DNA of 64,000 nt from Desulfobacterium sp. (GTDB lineage Bacteria > Desulfobacterota > Desulfobacteria > Desulfobacterales > Desulfobacteraceae). Each line of letters begins with the position of its first letter. The stretch's first letter is position 1. The notes beneath the pieces are model-generated. The model searched no databases. It was given only the letters and a program-made list of their open reading frames with translations, and was not told where the DNA came from. The DNA lies in assembly GCA_030145245.1 (NCBI GenBank), contig JAQYWC010000052.1, forward strand, positions 124,001-188,000, written 5' to 3'. Below are positions 1-8,989 of the stretch, in pieces. A program made the translations under genes and the position numbers.

Positions 1-182
1 GCCCTGATATTGACCTGGTCGAGTTCCTCCACACGTTGTGCCAGGGCCCCGTCAAGGGTTCTGGGGGCCGTGCAAAAGGCGCCGTAATCAACCCAGTCTC
101 CGGATTTGACGACCTGTGCGGCTTTTTCCGCTGTGACCCGTTTTTGTTTATATTGGTTCATTATCGGTGATGTAAAACCCAT
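1..182 (-). CDS. Acetyl-CoA hydrolase/CoA-transferase family protein (5' part only)
   Basis: Only the first 60 codons are in the window; the gene runs off the left edge. The start is the ATG at 180-182, preceded by a clear GGAGG ribosome site. The visible N-terminus (MGFTSPIMNQYKQKRVTAEK, then a VKSGDWVDYG stretch and a PRTLDGALAQR stretch) matches the N-terminal pattern of the acetyl-CoA hydrolase / 4-hydroxybutyrate or butyryl-CoA:acetate CoA-transferase family, which moves CoA between acyl groups in the cytoplasm. The exact substrate cannot be told from this fragment. It lies downstream of the Wood-Ljungdahl genes on the same strand but is separated from cooC by more than 500 bases and has its own ribosome site, so it is probably a separate unit. 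Confidence 0.7.
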   Translation of the reverse strand, partial: MGFTSPIMNQYKQKRVTAEKAAQVVKSGDWVDYGAFCTAPRTLDGALAQRVEELDQVNIR

Positions 183-697
183 TATCGTAAATTCCTCCTG
201 TTTATTTGCCATTGATAAACCTTTTTGAGAATTTAACCCATGAATCAACATATTTGTTCCAATGGACTTACGGGCTAACGGTGTTCTGTTTTCGTTTGCT
301 GTAAGTGAATGCGACCATTGTTCTGATGATGGAAGAGCAAGAGGGATGCCAAGGGGGAGAGAAAAATGTGTAACCTGCCTGATTGAAAGGGGGTTTGTCT
401 TTTGTTGGGGCCGGGGAAGGTCTGCCTGTATGGATGGGGTCGGGTGTTGCGGTTTCGCCACATTAGAAATGGTTCATGGGTGTAACTGGTTGATAATATA
501 GGCGGTTACGGTTGGGTGTGGCGGTATGGCCACGATTCGTGGCGGTGTGGTTACCACTTCTGCAGGTGGGGTCAAAACCGGAGGGGTCAGACTTCGCTTA
601 TTGCGCTTTTTTTAGATCTTCGGGGTCAGGCTTAGCTTATTGTCGTTAGAATAACGACAATAAGCTAAGCCTGACCCCTTTTTTTGTGACCCCGTTT
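183..697. other. Intergenic region, no convincing gene
   Basis: Short frames here have no ribosome site and no recognisable protein. The left part (about 490-560) is GT-rich with repeated GGCGGT words. The right part holds a REP-like palindrome described separately. I see no RNA gene. Confidence 0.6.
583..685. repeat. REP-like palindrome with a degenerate half-copy
   Basis: Positions 622-648 and 652-678 form a perfect 27-base-pair inverted repeat around the loop GAA, starting GGGGTCAGGCTTAGCTTATT. A degenerate direct half-copy (GGGGTCAGACTTCGCTTATTG) sits at 583-603. Seven T residues follow the stem at 679-685, so it could terminate plus-strand transcription, yet there is no plus-strand gene upstream. 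The GGGGTCAGGCTT... arm resembles palindromes associated with REP-type Y1 transposases in many proteobacteria (from general knowledge). A further half-copy lies at 36863. Confidence 0.6.
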
Positions 698-1477
698 TTA
701 CTTGCTCATGGCGAGGAATTTCCGGGCAATCTCCTTGAACGGTTCCGGGATGGTGGCAGGATCCTCAAAGGGGCGAATTCCTTTCCGGTCCGCACCGATG
801 ATCTCCTCCATCTCCGGCAGAAAGCCGATGATCTCGAAGTCCGGGAGGGATTCCCGGATCAGGGCCTCATCCTCCGCGTTTCTTACCCGGTTGCCCAGGA
901 CCACTATCTTTTCGATGCCGATGTCCTGGCCGAGCTTCCTGATTCTTTCTGCCGCAACCCGGCTTCTTTTGCCCGGGTTGACCACGGCCACCAGGGCGTC
1001 CACCGAGCCGGAGGTGGCCCGTCCCAGGTGTTCCACGCCGGCTTCCATGTCCATGATCACCACTTCATTCCGTGCCAGGACAAGATGGTTCATGAGTGCC
1101 TTGAGAATGGTGCTTTCCGGGCAGATACAGCCGGACCCCCCGCTCTGGACCGTGCCCATCACCAGGAGTTTTACCCCGTCCCGCTCCAGGGAGAAGCGAT
1201 CCGGGATGTCGTCCACCTTGGGGTTTAGGGTGAAGAAACCGCCCATGGTGCCGGGTTTTGCCCCGGTGCGCTCGGCAATGAGGTCTGAGAGTTCCGCAAC
1301 AGGGGTGATGGGAGTCTCCTCGGGAATTCCCAATCCTGCGGCAAGGTTTGCCACGGGATCCGCATCAATGGCGATGACCCTGTTATTGTCCATGGATGCA
1401 ATACTTCTCGCAAGAAGTGAAGTTATAGTGGTTTTTCCCACGCCGCCTTTACCGCCGATTGCAAGTTTTAAGCTCAC
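698..1477 (-). CDS. cooC: CooC/AcsF-type nickel-insertion ATPase
   Basis: This 259-residue P-loop ATPase is of the CooC/AcsF family, which matures the nickel sites of CO dehydrogenase/acetyl-CoA synthase. The deviant Walker A KGGVGKTT is at residues 10-17, the DADPVANLAAGLG switch region at 38-50, and a CIC pair at Cys117 and Cys119 corresponds to the metal-binding CXC motif at the CooC dimer interface. The conserved MDMEAGVEHLGR segment follows. It is the last gene of the minus-strand acs arm, consistent with maturing the AcsA/AcsB products encoded upstream. The window holds a second, different cooC-like gene at 15899, so one may serve the C-cluster and the other the A-cluster; the sequence does not say which. 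It starts at ATG 1477. Confidence 0.9.
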   Translation of the reverse strand: MSLKLAIGGKGGVGKTTITSLLARSIASMDNNRVIAIDADPVANLAAGLGIPEETPITPVAELSDLIAERTGAKPGTMGGFFTLNPKVDDIPDRFSLERDGVKLLVMGTVQSGGSGCICPESTILKALMNHLVLARNEVVIMDMEAGVEHLGRATSGSVDALVAVVNPGKRSRVAAERIRKLGQDIGIEKIVVLGNRVRNAEDEALIRESLPDFEIIGFLPEMEEIIGADRKGIRPFEDPATIPEPFKEIARKFLAMSK

Positions 1478-1527
1478 TTTTATGCTCCCGAATCATGTGT
1501 TGACAAAATCTGATGTTTTATAGCCCA

Positions 1528-1600
1528 TCGCATATGAATTGAGCCCAGTTAGTCTTACAATAGACAGCTGGTATCAATTTGGCTGCGAACGTCCCTATTC
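1528..1600 (+). repeat. Dispersed intergenic repeat, copy 1
   Basis: This copy starts TCGCATATGAATT and ends after GGTATCAATTTGGCTGCGAA. The ends can pair: CGCA with TGCG, AATT with AATT, CAG with CTG, making an imperfect long hairpin. Other copies are at 2078, 16677, 27813 and 34927. This one lies between the small unknown gene at 1619 and cooC. Confidence 0.6.
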
Positions 1601-1618
1601 CTGAAAAACAGGCATCAG

Positions 1619-1927
1619 CTAAAGTTTTCCCTTGACGCAACTTTTTTCATCCATCAGAAAGACGTCAATGCCGTTTTCTCTGGCCGTAGCGGTCAGGTCA
1701 TCCTTGAGGATTGCCTGGATCTCGTATTTGTTGTTCATCACGTCCTTGGGCATGATGAGAAAACACTGCTGGGCCTCCTCCTTGCTAGTAAAGGCCGGGA
1801 TGAACTCCTCTCCGCTGTCCGGGGTCTTGAACCCCATGAACTGTTCCGAACCGGTTCCTGGATTCTGAACGACGATATAGATCCACTTGCCTTTGGCTGC
1901 CTTGTCGGGTTGTACATTGGTTTCCAT
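1619..1927 (-). CDS. Unrecognised 102-residue protein in the acs arm
   Basis: This small soluble protein (METNVQPDKAAKGKWIYIVV...) lies between acsE and cooC on the same strand. I do not recognise it with confidence. The central segment EEFIPAFTSKEEAQQCF and the later GIDVFLMD resemble the pattern of SseB-like domains, but this is weak. It has two cysteines, at the QQCF and KSCVKG positions, and no membrane segment. It has its own leader: a terminator at 2020-2056 lies upstream and dispersed repeat copy 1 lies downstream. It may therefore be transcribed separately from acsE rather than being a true CODH/ACS subunit. Coding potential is supported by its protein-like composition and a GAGGAT ribosome site upstream of the ATG. 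Confidence 0.6.
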   Translation of the reverse strand: METNVQPDKAAKGKWIYIVVQNPGTGSEQFMGFKTPDSGEEFIPAFTSKEEAQQCFLIMPKDVMNNKYEIQAILKDDLTATARENGIDVFLMDEKSCVKGKL

Positions 1928-2019
1928 GAACTATCCTCACGATGGCTGTAAAAAGTTGTCTCTTTTTTCTACTATACTCCCAAACGGTTTAATTGCAATC
2001 CCTACAGGTTTAACTAACA

Positions 2020-2056
2020 AAAAAACCCCTCCAAGGCAAGTGCCCTGAAGGGGTTT
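2020..2056 (-). terminator. Rho-independent terminator of the acs arm
   Basis: ACCCCT and AGGGGT pair with an inner GGCA/TGCC stem. Read on the minus strand the stem is followed by a run of seven T residues. It lies about 100 bases past the acsE stop and would end the acsD-to-acsE transcript. Confidence 0.75.
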
Positions 2057-2077
2057 GTAATGTTCAGCCATGGACCT

Positions 2078-2149
2078 TCGCATATGGATACGACCCGTTG
2101 CTGTGTATAAAAGTACGCCGGTATCAGATCATATGCGAACAGCTATAGG
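2078..2149 (+). repeat. Dispersed intergenic repeat, copy 2
   Basis: This is the most symmetrical copy: TTCGCATATGGATAC at its left end pairs with GTATC...CATATGCGAA at its right end, apart from a four-base bulge. It then ends in CTATAGG like copies 3 and 5. It sits between the acsE stop and the acs terminator, so it would be transcribed in the acs mRNA. Confidence 0.65.
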
Positions 2150-2158
2150 CAATCAGGA

Positions 2159-3064
2159 CTAGAGGTCAAGCCATGAGTCTGAGTAAAGCGTGTTGCCGAG
2201 GATGACGTTGACTGTCTTGGCGTAATCCTGCATCTCTTTGTTGAGGCTTGCCATGTCCGGCTGGTTGCCGTCCTGGATGCCGTAGATGAGATCTACGATG
2301 TCCTGGCGCTCGCCCTTTGCAATGGCGGTGAGCTGGGTGTCAAGGGGGTCTGAAATGACAGACGCCATGCCGTATTTCTGAAGCATGACCATGTAGGTCT
2401 GGTTCAGGATGGGGCGGAGGTGATTTGGGGGACCGTTGGAGATGTTGGAGAGACCGCAGGTGCTCTGGGCACCCGGGGCGATATCCTGGAGCATCTCCTG
2501 GAACACCATCAGGCTGATGGCCTGGGGTTGCTGGATGTTCACCGGTGTAACAATACCGTCCACCCAGATCTTCTCGTTGGGGATGCCTGCCTCGTTGGCA
2601 AAGTAAAGAAGCTCAACTGCAAGGGCCGCACGCTCGTTCTCGTCCCTGGGAAGGCCTTCAGGACCCCACATGAGGGCAACAAAATCCGCATCATACTGGG
2701 CTGTCATGGGAACCATCCGCTCGTAGCGCTCGGGACGGGCCATGATGGAGTTGACAATATGGGGCTTGTCAGCAGGTTTTGCTACCTTGAGGCCTGCTTC
2801 GATGGCATCGATATTGGAGGAGTCAAGGAGGAGAGGCATTCCGGGAACAGCTTCCTGAACAACCTGAACAACCCATGGCATCAGCTCGGTACCGAATTTC
2901 TTTGCAGGTCCAAGGTTGATATCGATGTAATCCATGCCCTTCTCTTTTTGATCGAGAACCTCTTTCTGGATGGGCTCGGGATTTCTCTTGGCAGGATCAG
3001 CCTCTTTGAACTCTTTTCCAATAACATTGGAAATAACGTTTAAGCTTTCTCCAAAAAGTATCAT
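2159..3064 (-). CDS. acsE: Methyltetrahydrofolate:corrinoid/iron-sulfur protein methyltransferase
   Basis: This 301-residue protein moves the methyl group of methyl-THF to cobalt of the corrinoid/iron-sulfur protein (AcsCD) in the Wood-Ljungdahl pathway. It has the pterin-binding TIM-barrel pattern: an N-terminal GESLNVIS, the DYIDINLGPAKK strand with the conserved Asp and Asn, LLLDSSNIDAIEAGL, and a GLSNISNGPPNHLRPILNQT segment carrying the conserved Asn of MeTr enzymes. Length is as expected for AcsE, which is normally about 260-300 residues. It follows acsC in the minus-strand operon after a gap of about 105 bases and is the last gene before the terminator at 2020-2056. The start is ATG 3064 with a GGGAG ribosome site. 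Confidence 0.93.
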   Translation of the reverse strand: MILFGESLNVISNVIGKEFKEADPAKRNPEPIQKEVLDQKEKGMDYIDINLGPAKKFGTELMPWVVQVVQEAVPGMPLLLDSSNIDAIEAGLKVAKPADKPHIVNSIMARPERYERMVPMTAQYDADFVALMWGPEGLPRDENERAALAVELLYFANEAGIPNEKIWVDGIVTPVNIQQPQAISLMVFQEMLQDIAPGAQSTCGLSNISNGPPNHLRPILNQTYMVMLQKYGMASVISDPLDTQLTAIAKGERQDIVDLIYGIQDGNQPDMASLNKEMQDYAKTVNVILGNTLYSDSWLDL

Positions 3065-3169
3065 TTCATCTCCCTTGCAATAAATAGTTTAGAGTTGATC
3101 TAAGACATAAACGGAAATCTCAAAGGGGTCAAGCCCTAAAAGGCCAACCCCTTCGAATTCGGGTAACAA

Positions 3170-4513
3170 CTATACTTTGGTTTTAAGAAAAGCAGGAAGA
3201 TGGGCCGCTTCCCTGGGGCCAACCGTAATGGTCCAGCCCGGGAGTTCCTCTTCAACATCACCGGCAATGGCAGCTGCATAGCCGGGAATGATCAGCTCTG
3301 TGTGTTTGATCTTGTCCGTGATGCCGCACTTCTTGACAAACGTGCCCACATCGTCACCGCCGAACTTACCGGCAGCCCAGGCCGTGAGGACGGAGAGTCC
3401 CTCGGAATCCTTGATGAGCAGCCATGTGGGAACCTTGCTTGCCTCGATCTCGCCGGATACGATGAAGTAGGTGAGGGCAAAGTTGGTGGTAACAACAACC
3501 GGGGAGTTCTCATCCGGGTTGTTGATGGGGAAGATACCCTCGGTGACCGTCATGGGCCGCTGGGGATCTGTAAAGATGTTGAGCCTCTCCAGGAGAAGGG
3601 GAAACAGGGATTCCGCCTTGAAATCGGAGAGTACAACGATTCCGCCGTACTTGGCCACAAACATGCCTGCGATCAGTGTCTCCATGTCAAGGCCGGAGGC
3701 CATCTCGCTCGGGAATGTGATTGTGGGGAACCCTAGGGCCTTGTTGCCGGCCTTGAGGGCGGCACGCCTGATGGCGACCTGATCTTCAAGGGCCTGTTTG
3801 ATCTCCCTTGCGCCTGAATCGATCACAAGATCCTTGAGTCCCATGCCGGTGAGTTTCTCGGTCAGGGGGATCAATGCTTCAACAGAGTCTGCCTTGACGG
3901 CCAGGGGAAGGTCGTTGTCCTTGGCAAGGGCGCCCATGGCATCAACATTGGCTTCGGTTGCAGCATAGAGAAGGGGACGCTTGAACCCTGAGGCCTCAAC
4001 ACCGGCTGTCATGACATCCATATCCTCGGTCATGAGAACCAGGTTGAACTCGGATGTCTCGGCAATGATTTTTGCACAGGCGGCAAACTTCTCTGCACCT
4101 GCTCCTGTATCCTTAAGGGCGATGAGCTCGGGTCTCAGGTTAAGGCCTACACGCTCATACTGGAAGGCGTTGTAGATCTTAAGATCCTTCTCAAGCTCGG
4201 CAGCATCGATGTCGGACTTTACCGTGCCGGCCAGGATGGTGGGGTTGAAAAAAGTCTTCTCATGCCTGTAGAGGACGGTTTCTCCACCAGTGATTGTTTT
4301 TCTTACGCCCTGTCCAAGGGGAACAGGTCGGATGGGAGGGGCTGATGCCTCAGACAGTTTCTCCCTAGCTTCATCAGATACGTAGGGGCAGGTGTCCAGC
4401 TCAGCTTTGCCCGATGCCAGGTTCATGGCAAAGGCGAGGCAGGTGGGAACACCGCACTCCTTGCAGTTGGTCTTGGGAAGGAGTTTAAATATCTGTATAC
4501 CGGTTAATGCCAT
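3170..4513 (-). CDS. acsC: Corrinoid/iron-sulfur protein large (gamma) subunit
   Basis: This 447-residue protein carries the methyl group as methyl-cobamide between AcsE and acetyl-CoA synthase AcsB. The N-terminal [4Fe-4S] domain shows Cys17, Cys20, Cys25 and Cys42 in the NCKECGVPTC...TCPY pattern. A TIM-barrel region follows, and the C-terminal cobamide-binding domain spans about residues 330-447, with the conserved TNFALTYFIVSGEIE and IPGYAAAIAGDVEEE segments. Length matches the family. It lies 89 bases downstream of acsB and about 105 bases upstream of acsE, in the same operon as acsD. The CFeSP is a heterodimer with AcsD, encoded at the head of the operon. Confidence 0.93.
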   Translation of the reverse strand: MALTGIQIFKLLPKTNCKECGVPTCLAFAMNLASGKAELDTCPYVSDEAREKLSEASAPPIRPVPLGQGVRKTITGGETVLYRHEKTFFNPTILAGTVKSDIDAAELEKDLKIYNAFQYERVGLNLRPELIALKDTGAGAEKFAACAKIIAETSEFNLVLMTEDMDVMTAGVEASGFKRPLLYAATEANVDAMGALAKDNDLPLAVKADSVEALIPLTEKLTGMGLKDLVIDSGAREIKQALEDQVAIRRAALKAGNKALGFPTITFPSEMASGLDMETLIAGMFVAKYGGIVVLSDFKAESLFPLLLERLNIFTDPQRPMTVTEGIFPINNPDENSPVVVTTNFALTYFIVSGEIEASKVPTWLLIKDSEGLSVLTAWAAGKFGGDDVGTFVKKCGITDKIKHTELIIPGYAAAIAGDVEEELPGWTITVGPREAAHLPAFLKTKV

Positions 4514-4602
4514 TTTTTCACCTCTTTGTGTTTATAGATAGTTGCAGGCTGGAGCAATGGTTCTGGTGCTGCCCCAGCCTGCACCTTTGATACAGTTAAC
4601 AG

Positions 4603-6816
4603 TTATCCGATCAGGGACTCCATCGTAAGAGCAGGATGTCCTTTTTCCTGGAGGAACGGAAGGATCTCGTCCTCTGTGATACCTACGGTCTCATCTGCGA
4701 TCATGTCGTAGAGGCCTGGAACGCCCATCTCAGCTCCACGAGCCTCGATGCGGTCCTTGAGCTCCTCTTTGAGCATCTTGGGCATCCATACCATTCTGAG
4801 CAGTCCACCGTCGCCCAGGATGAACTTGCCCTGGGTGATGTTGTGCTTGGAGTGGCCTACAAATCCCGGGGAGGATGCACCACCGCCCATGACGCCGGCC
4901 AGGGTGGTGAACTTCATTCCACAGGGAGTCTCTCCGGGATAATCCCGGCCAACCGTCATCACGCCGTTGCATGAGGGCAGCATGGCAGCGATACACTCGC
5001 AGCAGCCGCAGGTGGTCATGGGATCGATTACCATGGAGTAGAAGTTGTAGTGGGTTACAGAACCCCTTGATGCCTTGTAGACAAAGTCGTTGACGCCCTT
5101 CCACTGGCCAAGTACCGGATCGATGCACTCGCCCTTTTCAATGGGCTGGTTCGGTCCTGTGGGGTTGATCTCAAAGGCGGCCTTACAGTCCATCCAGTTG
5201 TAGGCGCCGCAGAGACCGGTTCGCTCAGGACTTACCGAGCAGACATGGTTGGGGGCAAAACTCTGGCACAGGGAGCATGAGTAGTATGTCTCAACATCCT
5301 CATCCTTCATGTTGTCAACCCTGGAATCCCTTGTCTGGTATTCGGCCCTTGCCGTTGCCGTGATCTTGTCCACATCCTCTTTCTTGGTGTAGAGGGTGAC
5401 CTGGACCTTGTCGACAATTTTTGTGAAATCCTGGTGGAACTTGGCGTGGAGAACCACACCGAGATCCTTGAGGGTGAAACCCTTTTCCATGGCTGCCTTG
5501 GAGATACGAACCCAGGAGATGTCCCTCTGGCCGATATGCATGATGCCCTGGATGTAGTTGACCAGATGATGGATCTGGCGCTCCATGATGGGCTCAAAAT
5601 CGCTCTGGAATTCACGGCCTGCGATCTGGACAAGGATACCTAAGGGGAAGGTGTCTCCCACCTGGAGATCTCCCACGTCCGGACCTTCGACGATCACCTT
5701 GCCGTCTTCGATCTCGTTCATCTGGGCCATCTTCACAAGCTCGGTGCACTGGGTCTTTCCGCCACCGCACTGGGCATGGAGATCAGCGCCCCTGACCCGC
5801 TCGCCCTCGAATGCAGGACCAAAGGCACAGGGGATGTTGATGTCGGCAACCGTTACTTTGAGTCCCCTGACTTCGATGGACTTCTGGTTGATCTCATCAT
5901 GGGGAACGTTGGTTACCACATGCTCGTAGGTACAGATACCCGTGGGCAGGATCTCGGGGATGTCTGTGTCGGCAATTGTCGGGAAACCCCAGTTTACGCA
6001 GCCGGCTGCAGCAACACCCCATTCTGTTCCGATATCGCCAAGTGCGTTGACAAAGGCGAAAATCCTCTCCTTGTTGTACATGAGGATCTTTTTGTGGTCA
6101 CCAGGCTGAACCCCGCCGAATGCCATGGCTGCCCTGTTGGCAAAACCAAGTGCAAATACGGCTGAACTGATGTCCGGACCAAAGGGAACGATACGGGTGT
6201 TCCAACCCACCTGAACATCGGCCTCGAGCAGCTGCTCGATGACGGTCTGGCCGTTGTGGTTGGCGGCACAGAAGATGTAGAGACTCTTCTTCTGGTAATC
6301 TTCCACGATCATCTTGGCAATTTCAGGACTGGGAGCGGCACCGACAATGGCTGCAAAGCCGGGTGCGGAACCGTCTACGAACTCAACACCCCTTTTCCTG
6401 AGGATGGTATCATCCGCAGGACCTGTCCAGAGCTTACCTGCCTCGATATCGGGATCTTCCTGGGCAATGTAGAAATCAGGCTCGTTCACGATCCGCAGGG
6501 CCTCTTTGATCTCGTAGGCGATAATACCTGCCATACCGGCATCAAGGAGTGGTCCAAGATAGGGAAGGTGGTTCTTGCCTTTTACATGGGGAGGAAGAAG
6601 TCCCCTGGCAAATGCGAGGGGTTTTTTGATATCTTCCAGGGTCTCGACCTTCATTCCTGTCAGGGAGTAGATGACAGGAAGGTAGTAGGCTGTATTGGGA
6701 AATTGAACTTTTGTGTCCGCATTAAAGGTGTTAAGGGCTTTCTGGTACATCCCTTCAACCTCTGAAACTACTTTATATCCACCCTGAATAGCTGCGAATG
6801 CTATTAATTTTGACAT
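4603..6816 (-). CDS. acsB: Acetyl-CoA synthase, A-cluster subunit
   Basis: This 737-residue subunit condenses the methyl group, CO and CoA into acetyl-CoA. The A-cluster ligands are all visible: Cys514 and Cys517 start the [4Fe-4S] motif (CSLCQSF...HVCSVSPERTGLC), and the distal-nickel site is Cys603-Gly604-Cys605 within MTTCGCCEC. Compared with the Moorella numbering known for this family (506 and 595/597) both are shifted by eight residues, so spacing is intact. The full N-terminal domain is present, so this is the bacterial long form rather than the short archaeal CdhC. It begins at ATG 6816 with an AGGAGG ribosome site, 68 bases after acsA. It forms the tunnel-linked complex with AcsA. 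Confidence 0.95.
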   Translation of the reverse strand: MSKLIAFAAIQGGYKVVSEVEGMYQKALNTFNADTKVQFPNTAYYLPVIYSLTGMKVETLEDIKKPLAFARGLLPPHVKGKNHLPYLGPLLDAGMAGIIAYEIKEALRIVNEPDFYIAQEDPDIEAGKLWTGPADDTILRKRGVEFVDGSAPGFAAIVGAAPSPEIAKMIVEDYQKKSLYIFCAANHNGQTVIEQLLEADVQVGWNTRIVPFGPDISSAVFALGFANRAAMAFGGVQPGDHKKILMYNKERIFAFVNALGDIGTEWGVAAAGCVNWGFPTIADTDIPEILPTGICTYEHVVTNVPHDEINQKSIEVRGLKVTVADINIPCAFGPAFEGERVRGADLHAQCGGGKTQCTELVKMAQMNEIEDGKVIVEGPDVGDLQVGDTFPLGILVQIAGREFQSDFEPIMERQIHHLVNYIQGIMHIGQRDISWVRISKAAMEKGFTLKDLGVVLHAKFHQDFTKIVDKVQVTLYTKKEDVDKITATARAEYQTRDSRVDNMKDEDVETYYSCSLCQSFAPNHVCSVSPERTGLCGAYNWMDCKAAFEINPTGPNQPIEKGECIDPVLGQWKGVNDFVYKASRGSVTHYNFYSMVIDPMTTCGCCECIAAMLPSCNGVMTVGRDYPGETPCGMKFTTLAGVMGGGASSPGFVGHSKHNITQGKFILGDGGLLRMVWMPKMLKEELKDRIEARGAEMGVPGLYDMIADETVGITEDEILPFLQEKGHPALTMESLIG

Positions 6817-6884
6817 GTGTTCCTCCTTCGTTGAGGATTTATCATTATTATTAGATTATGCTTCAATTCGCTGTACTGTGAGGC

Positions 6885-8921
6885 CTAGGCCTCCAGGGCC
6901 TGGCGGTCAGCCATGTCCATGAGCACCCTCTCTCTTGCCTTGTCAATGCCCAGCTCTTTACGCTTTTTGTCGATATGGGCAATCATCTTATGGGCATGCT
7001 TGATGGGATCGATTTCAAGGTCCCATTTGCCGCCGTAAGTTTGTTCAAGCTCGTTGGAGAGGTAGTTGTGGAATACAGGTGCGCCGGAGGTGGGCAGCGT
7101 TACGCCGAACACCGTGTAGACGCCGGATGCCACAAAGTAGTGACCGATGGAGATCGCTTTTTCACTCATCCATTCAGGGGCGCTTCCTGCAACCGGCAGG
7201 TCGCAGATATCGTTGCCAAGGCCGCCGGCCTTTACAACTTCGGTTGCTGCAAGCAGGATCCTTGAGTTATCTACACAGGAACCCAGGTGGAGGACCGGCG
7301 GAATACCGACAACCTCGCACACTTCGGCGAGACCCGGTCCGCAGTGAACGGCGGCAGCCTCAGGTGTCAAAAGTCCTTCCATGGCACAGGCGATGGCGTT
7401 GCAGCCGGTGGTCAGAACGATGACGTCGTTCTTGATCAGCTCTTTGACAACCTTGATGTGGCCGTCGTTGTGCTTGGTCCTTGCATTGTTGCAGCCAACA
7501 ACACCGGCGATACCACGGATGCGGCCGTTGATGATGTTGTCGTTCAGGGTGTAGTAGGTGCCCCTGAAAGTTCCGCCCAGGTGGTACTGGATGGATTCCA
7601 CGCCAAATCCTGCGATCTGGGTGGCTTTCTGCTCGGGAATCATTACATCCGATGACCTGTTCTCAAAGTTGTCGATGGCCATCTTCACGATGCGCTTTGC
7701 ATCTTCAAGGGCATGGTGCTCGTCAAACTCGATGTGAATGACGTTGTCCTGCTCCATCTTGGCAATGGGATGGGTGGTGATCAGCTTGGTATGGAAACAT
7801 TTTGCAACATTGGCAAGGTTCTGCATGATGCACTGGATATCAACAACCATGGCGTCACAGGCGCCGGTGATGATGGCAAGCTCCTGCTGGAGGAAGGTGG
7901 CCGCTGTGGGGATGCCGTGGCGCTGGAGGATCTCGTTGGCTGTGCAGCAGATGCCGCCCAGCTGGATACCCTTGGCTCCTTTTTCCTTGGCATAGTCCAG
8001 CATCTCCTGGGACTGGGCAACACCCACCAGGATCTCGGAGAGAACAGGCTCATGTCCGTGGACGATGAGGTTCACGTGGTCCTCTTTCATGATGCCGAGG
8101 TTGGCTTCACTCTGGAGGGGGTAGGGGGTGCCGAAGAGAACGTCCTGGAGATCGGTGGCCAGCATGGAGCCGCCCCAGCCGTCAGCCAGTGCTGCACGGG
8201 TTCCCTGCTTGATCAGGTTCTTGTAATCCTGGTCAACGCCCATGTGGGTCCGGTGCATGATCTCAACGATCTCACGGTCGATGTTCCTGGGAAGCACACC
8301 CTGTTTCTTCCATTTCTCATAAAGGGCTTCGGGTGCTCGCTTCATGTAAAGGAGCTCACCTTCGGGTTTGCCCCATTCGGCCATGGCAACTTCGGCAACT
8401 TCAAGGGCGATCTCGTCTATCTCCCTGTCCTTGGTCTCGCCGTCCTCTTCCACGGTTACGGCAACCCCAAGGTGGGGGGCCATGGCAATAAGTTTTTCCG
8501 TATCTTTGATCTTATAGGCTTCAGTCTCTTTTCTAGCTGCTGACATGAAGACCTCGGCCACGCAACGGCCGTGATCGGAGTGGGCAGAGGCGCCGCCGGC
8601 GATCATTCTGATGAAGTTTCTTGCAGCTATTGTATTAGCAGTGGCGCCGCAGAGACCTTTACGTGTGTCTTCTCCGTCAATGCCATCCTTGGGAAGCGGG
8701 AGTCTGCAGGGTCCCATGGAACAGATTTTACAGCAGGTGCCCTGTGCGCCGATATTACAGGGTTTCATGTTGACAGCTCTGTCAAAAATCGTATCGATAC
8801 CGAGCTCCTGGGCCCGGGCAATCATCTGCTGGGATGCAACGTCAATGGTAGCTTCTTTAGGATCTGCCAGTTTGGGTGCCTTTGCTTTCTTGGCAACCGT
8901 TGCTTTCTTTGTTTCTGCCAT
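6885..8921 (-). CDS. acsA: Carbon monoxide dehydrogenase catalytic subunit
   Basis: This 678-residue Ni-CO dehydrogenase (CooS/AcsA) reduces CO2 to CO for acetyl-CoA synthase. Cysteines for the D and B clusters are at residues 55, 63, 64, 67 and 72, with a sixth at 91. Downstream are C-cluster ligand regions: a GICCTANE segment, GVVGCNNARTKHND, TTGCNAIACAMEG and LGSCVDNSR. Nothing key is missing. The N-terminus has an extra Lys/Ala-rich stretch of about 25 residues (MAETKKATVAKKAKAPK), similar in flavour to the low-complexity protein encoded just upstream and to the AcsD tail. It lies 68 bases upstream of acsB. The gene could equally be called cooS; acsA is chosen because of its acsB neighbour. 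Confidence 0.94.
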   Translation of the reverse strand: MAETKKATVAKKAKAPKLADPKEATIDVASQQMIARAQELGIDTIFDRAVNMKPCNIGAQGTCCKICSMGPCRLPLPKDGIDGEDTRKGLCGATANTIAARNFIRMIAGGASAHSDHGRCVAEVFMSAARKETEAYKIKDTEKLIAMAPHLGVAVTVEEDGETKDREIDEIALEVAEVAMAEWGKPEGELLYMKRAPEALYEKWKKQGVLPRNIDREIVEIMHRTHMGVDQDYKNLIKQGTRAALADGWGGSMLATDLQDVLFGTPYPLQSEANLGIMKEDHVNLIVHGHEPVLSEILVGVAQSQEMLDYAKEKGAKGIQLGGICCTANEILQRHGIPTAATFLQQELAIITGACDAMVVDIQCIMQNLANVAKCFHTKLITTHPIAKMEQDNVIHIEFDEHHALEDAKRIVKMAIDNFENRSSDVMIPEQKATQIAGFGVESIQYHLGGTFRGTYYTLNDNIINGRIRGIAGVVGCNNARTKHNDGHIKVVKELIKNDVIVLTTGCNAIACAMEGLLTPEAAAVHCGPGLAEVCEVVGIPPVLHLGSCVDNSRILLAATEVVKAGGLGNDICDLPVAGSAPEWMSEKAISIGHYFVASGVYTVFGVTLPTSGAPVFHNYLSNELEQTYGGKWDLEIDPIKHAHKMIAHIDKKRKELGIDKARERVLMDMADRQALEA

Positions 8922-8989
8922 TAGAGGTTCCTCCTCCTGTTGTGTGAATGATGTGCATAAAATATAGTAAAAACCATATTTTAAGTAAT

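Noticed and set aside
262-501. 79-residue plus-strand frame near the left end
   Set aside because: No ribosome site and an unlikely composition rich in Cys, Gly and Trp.
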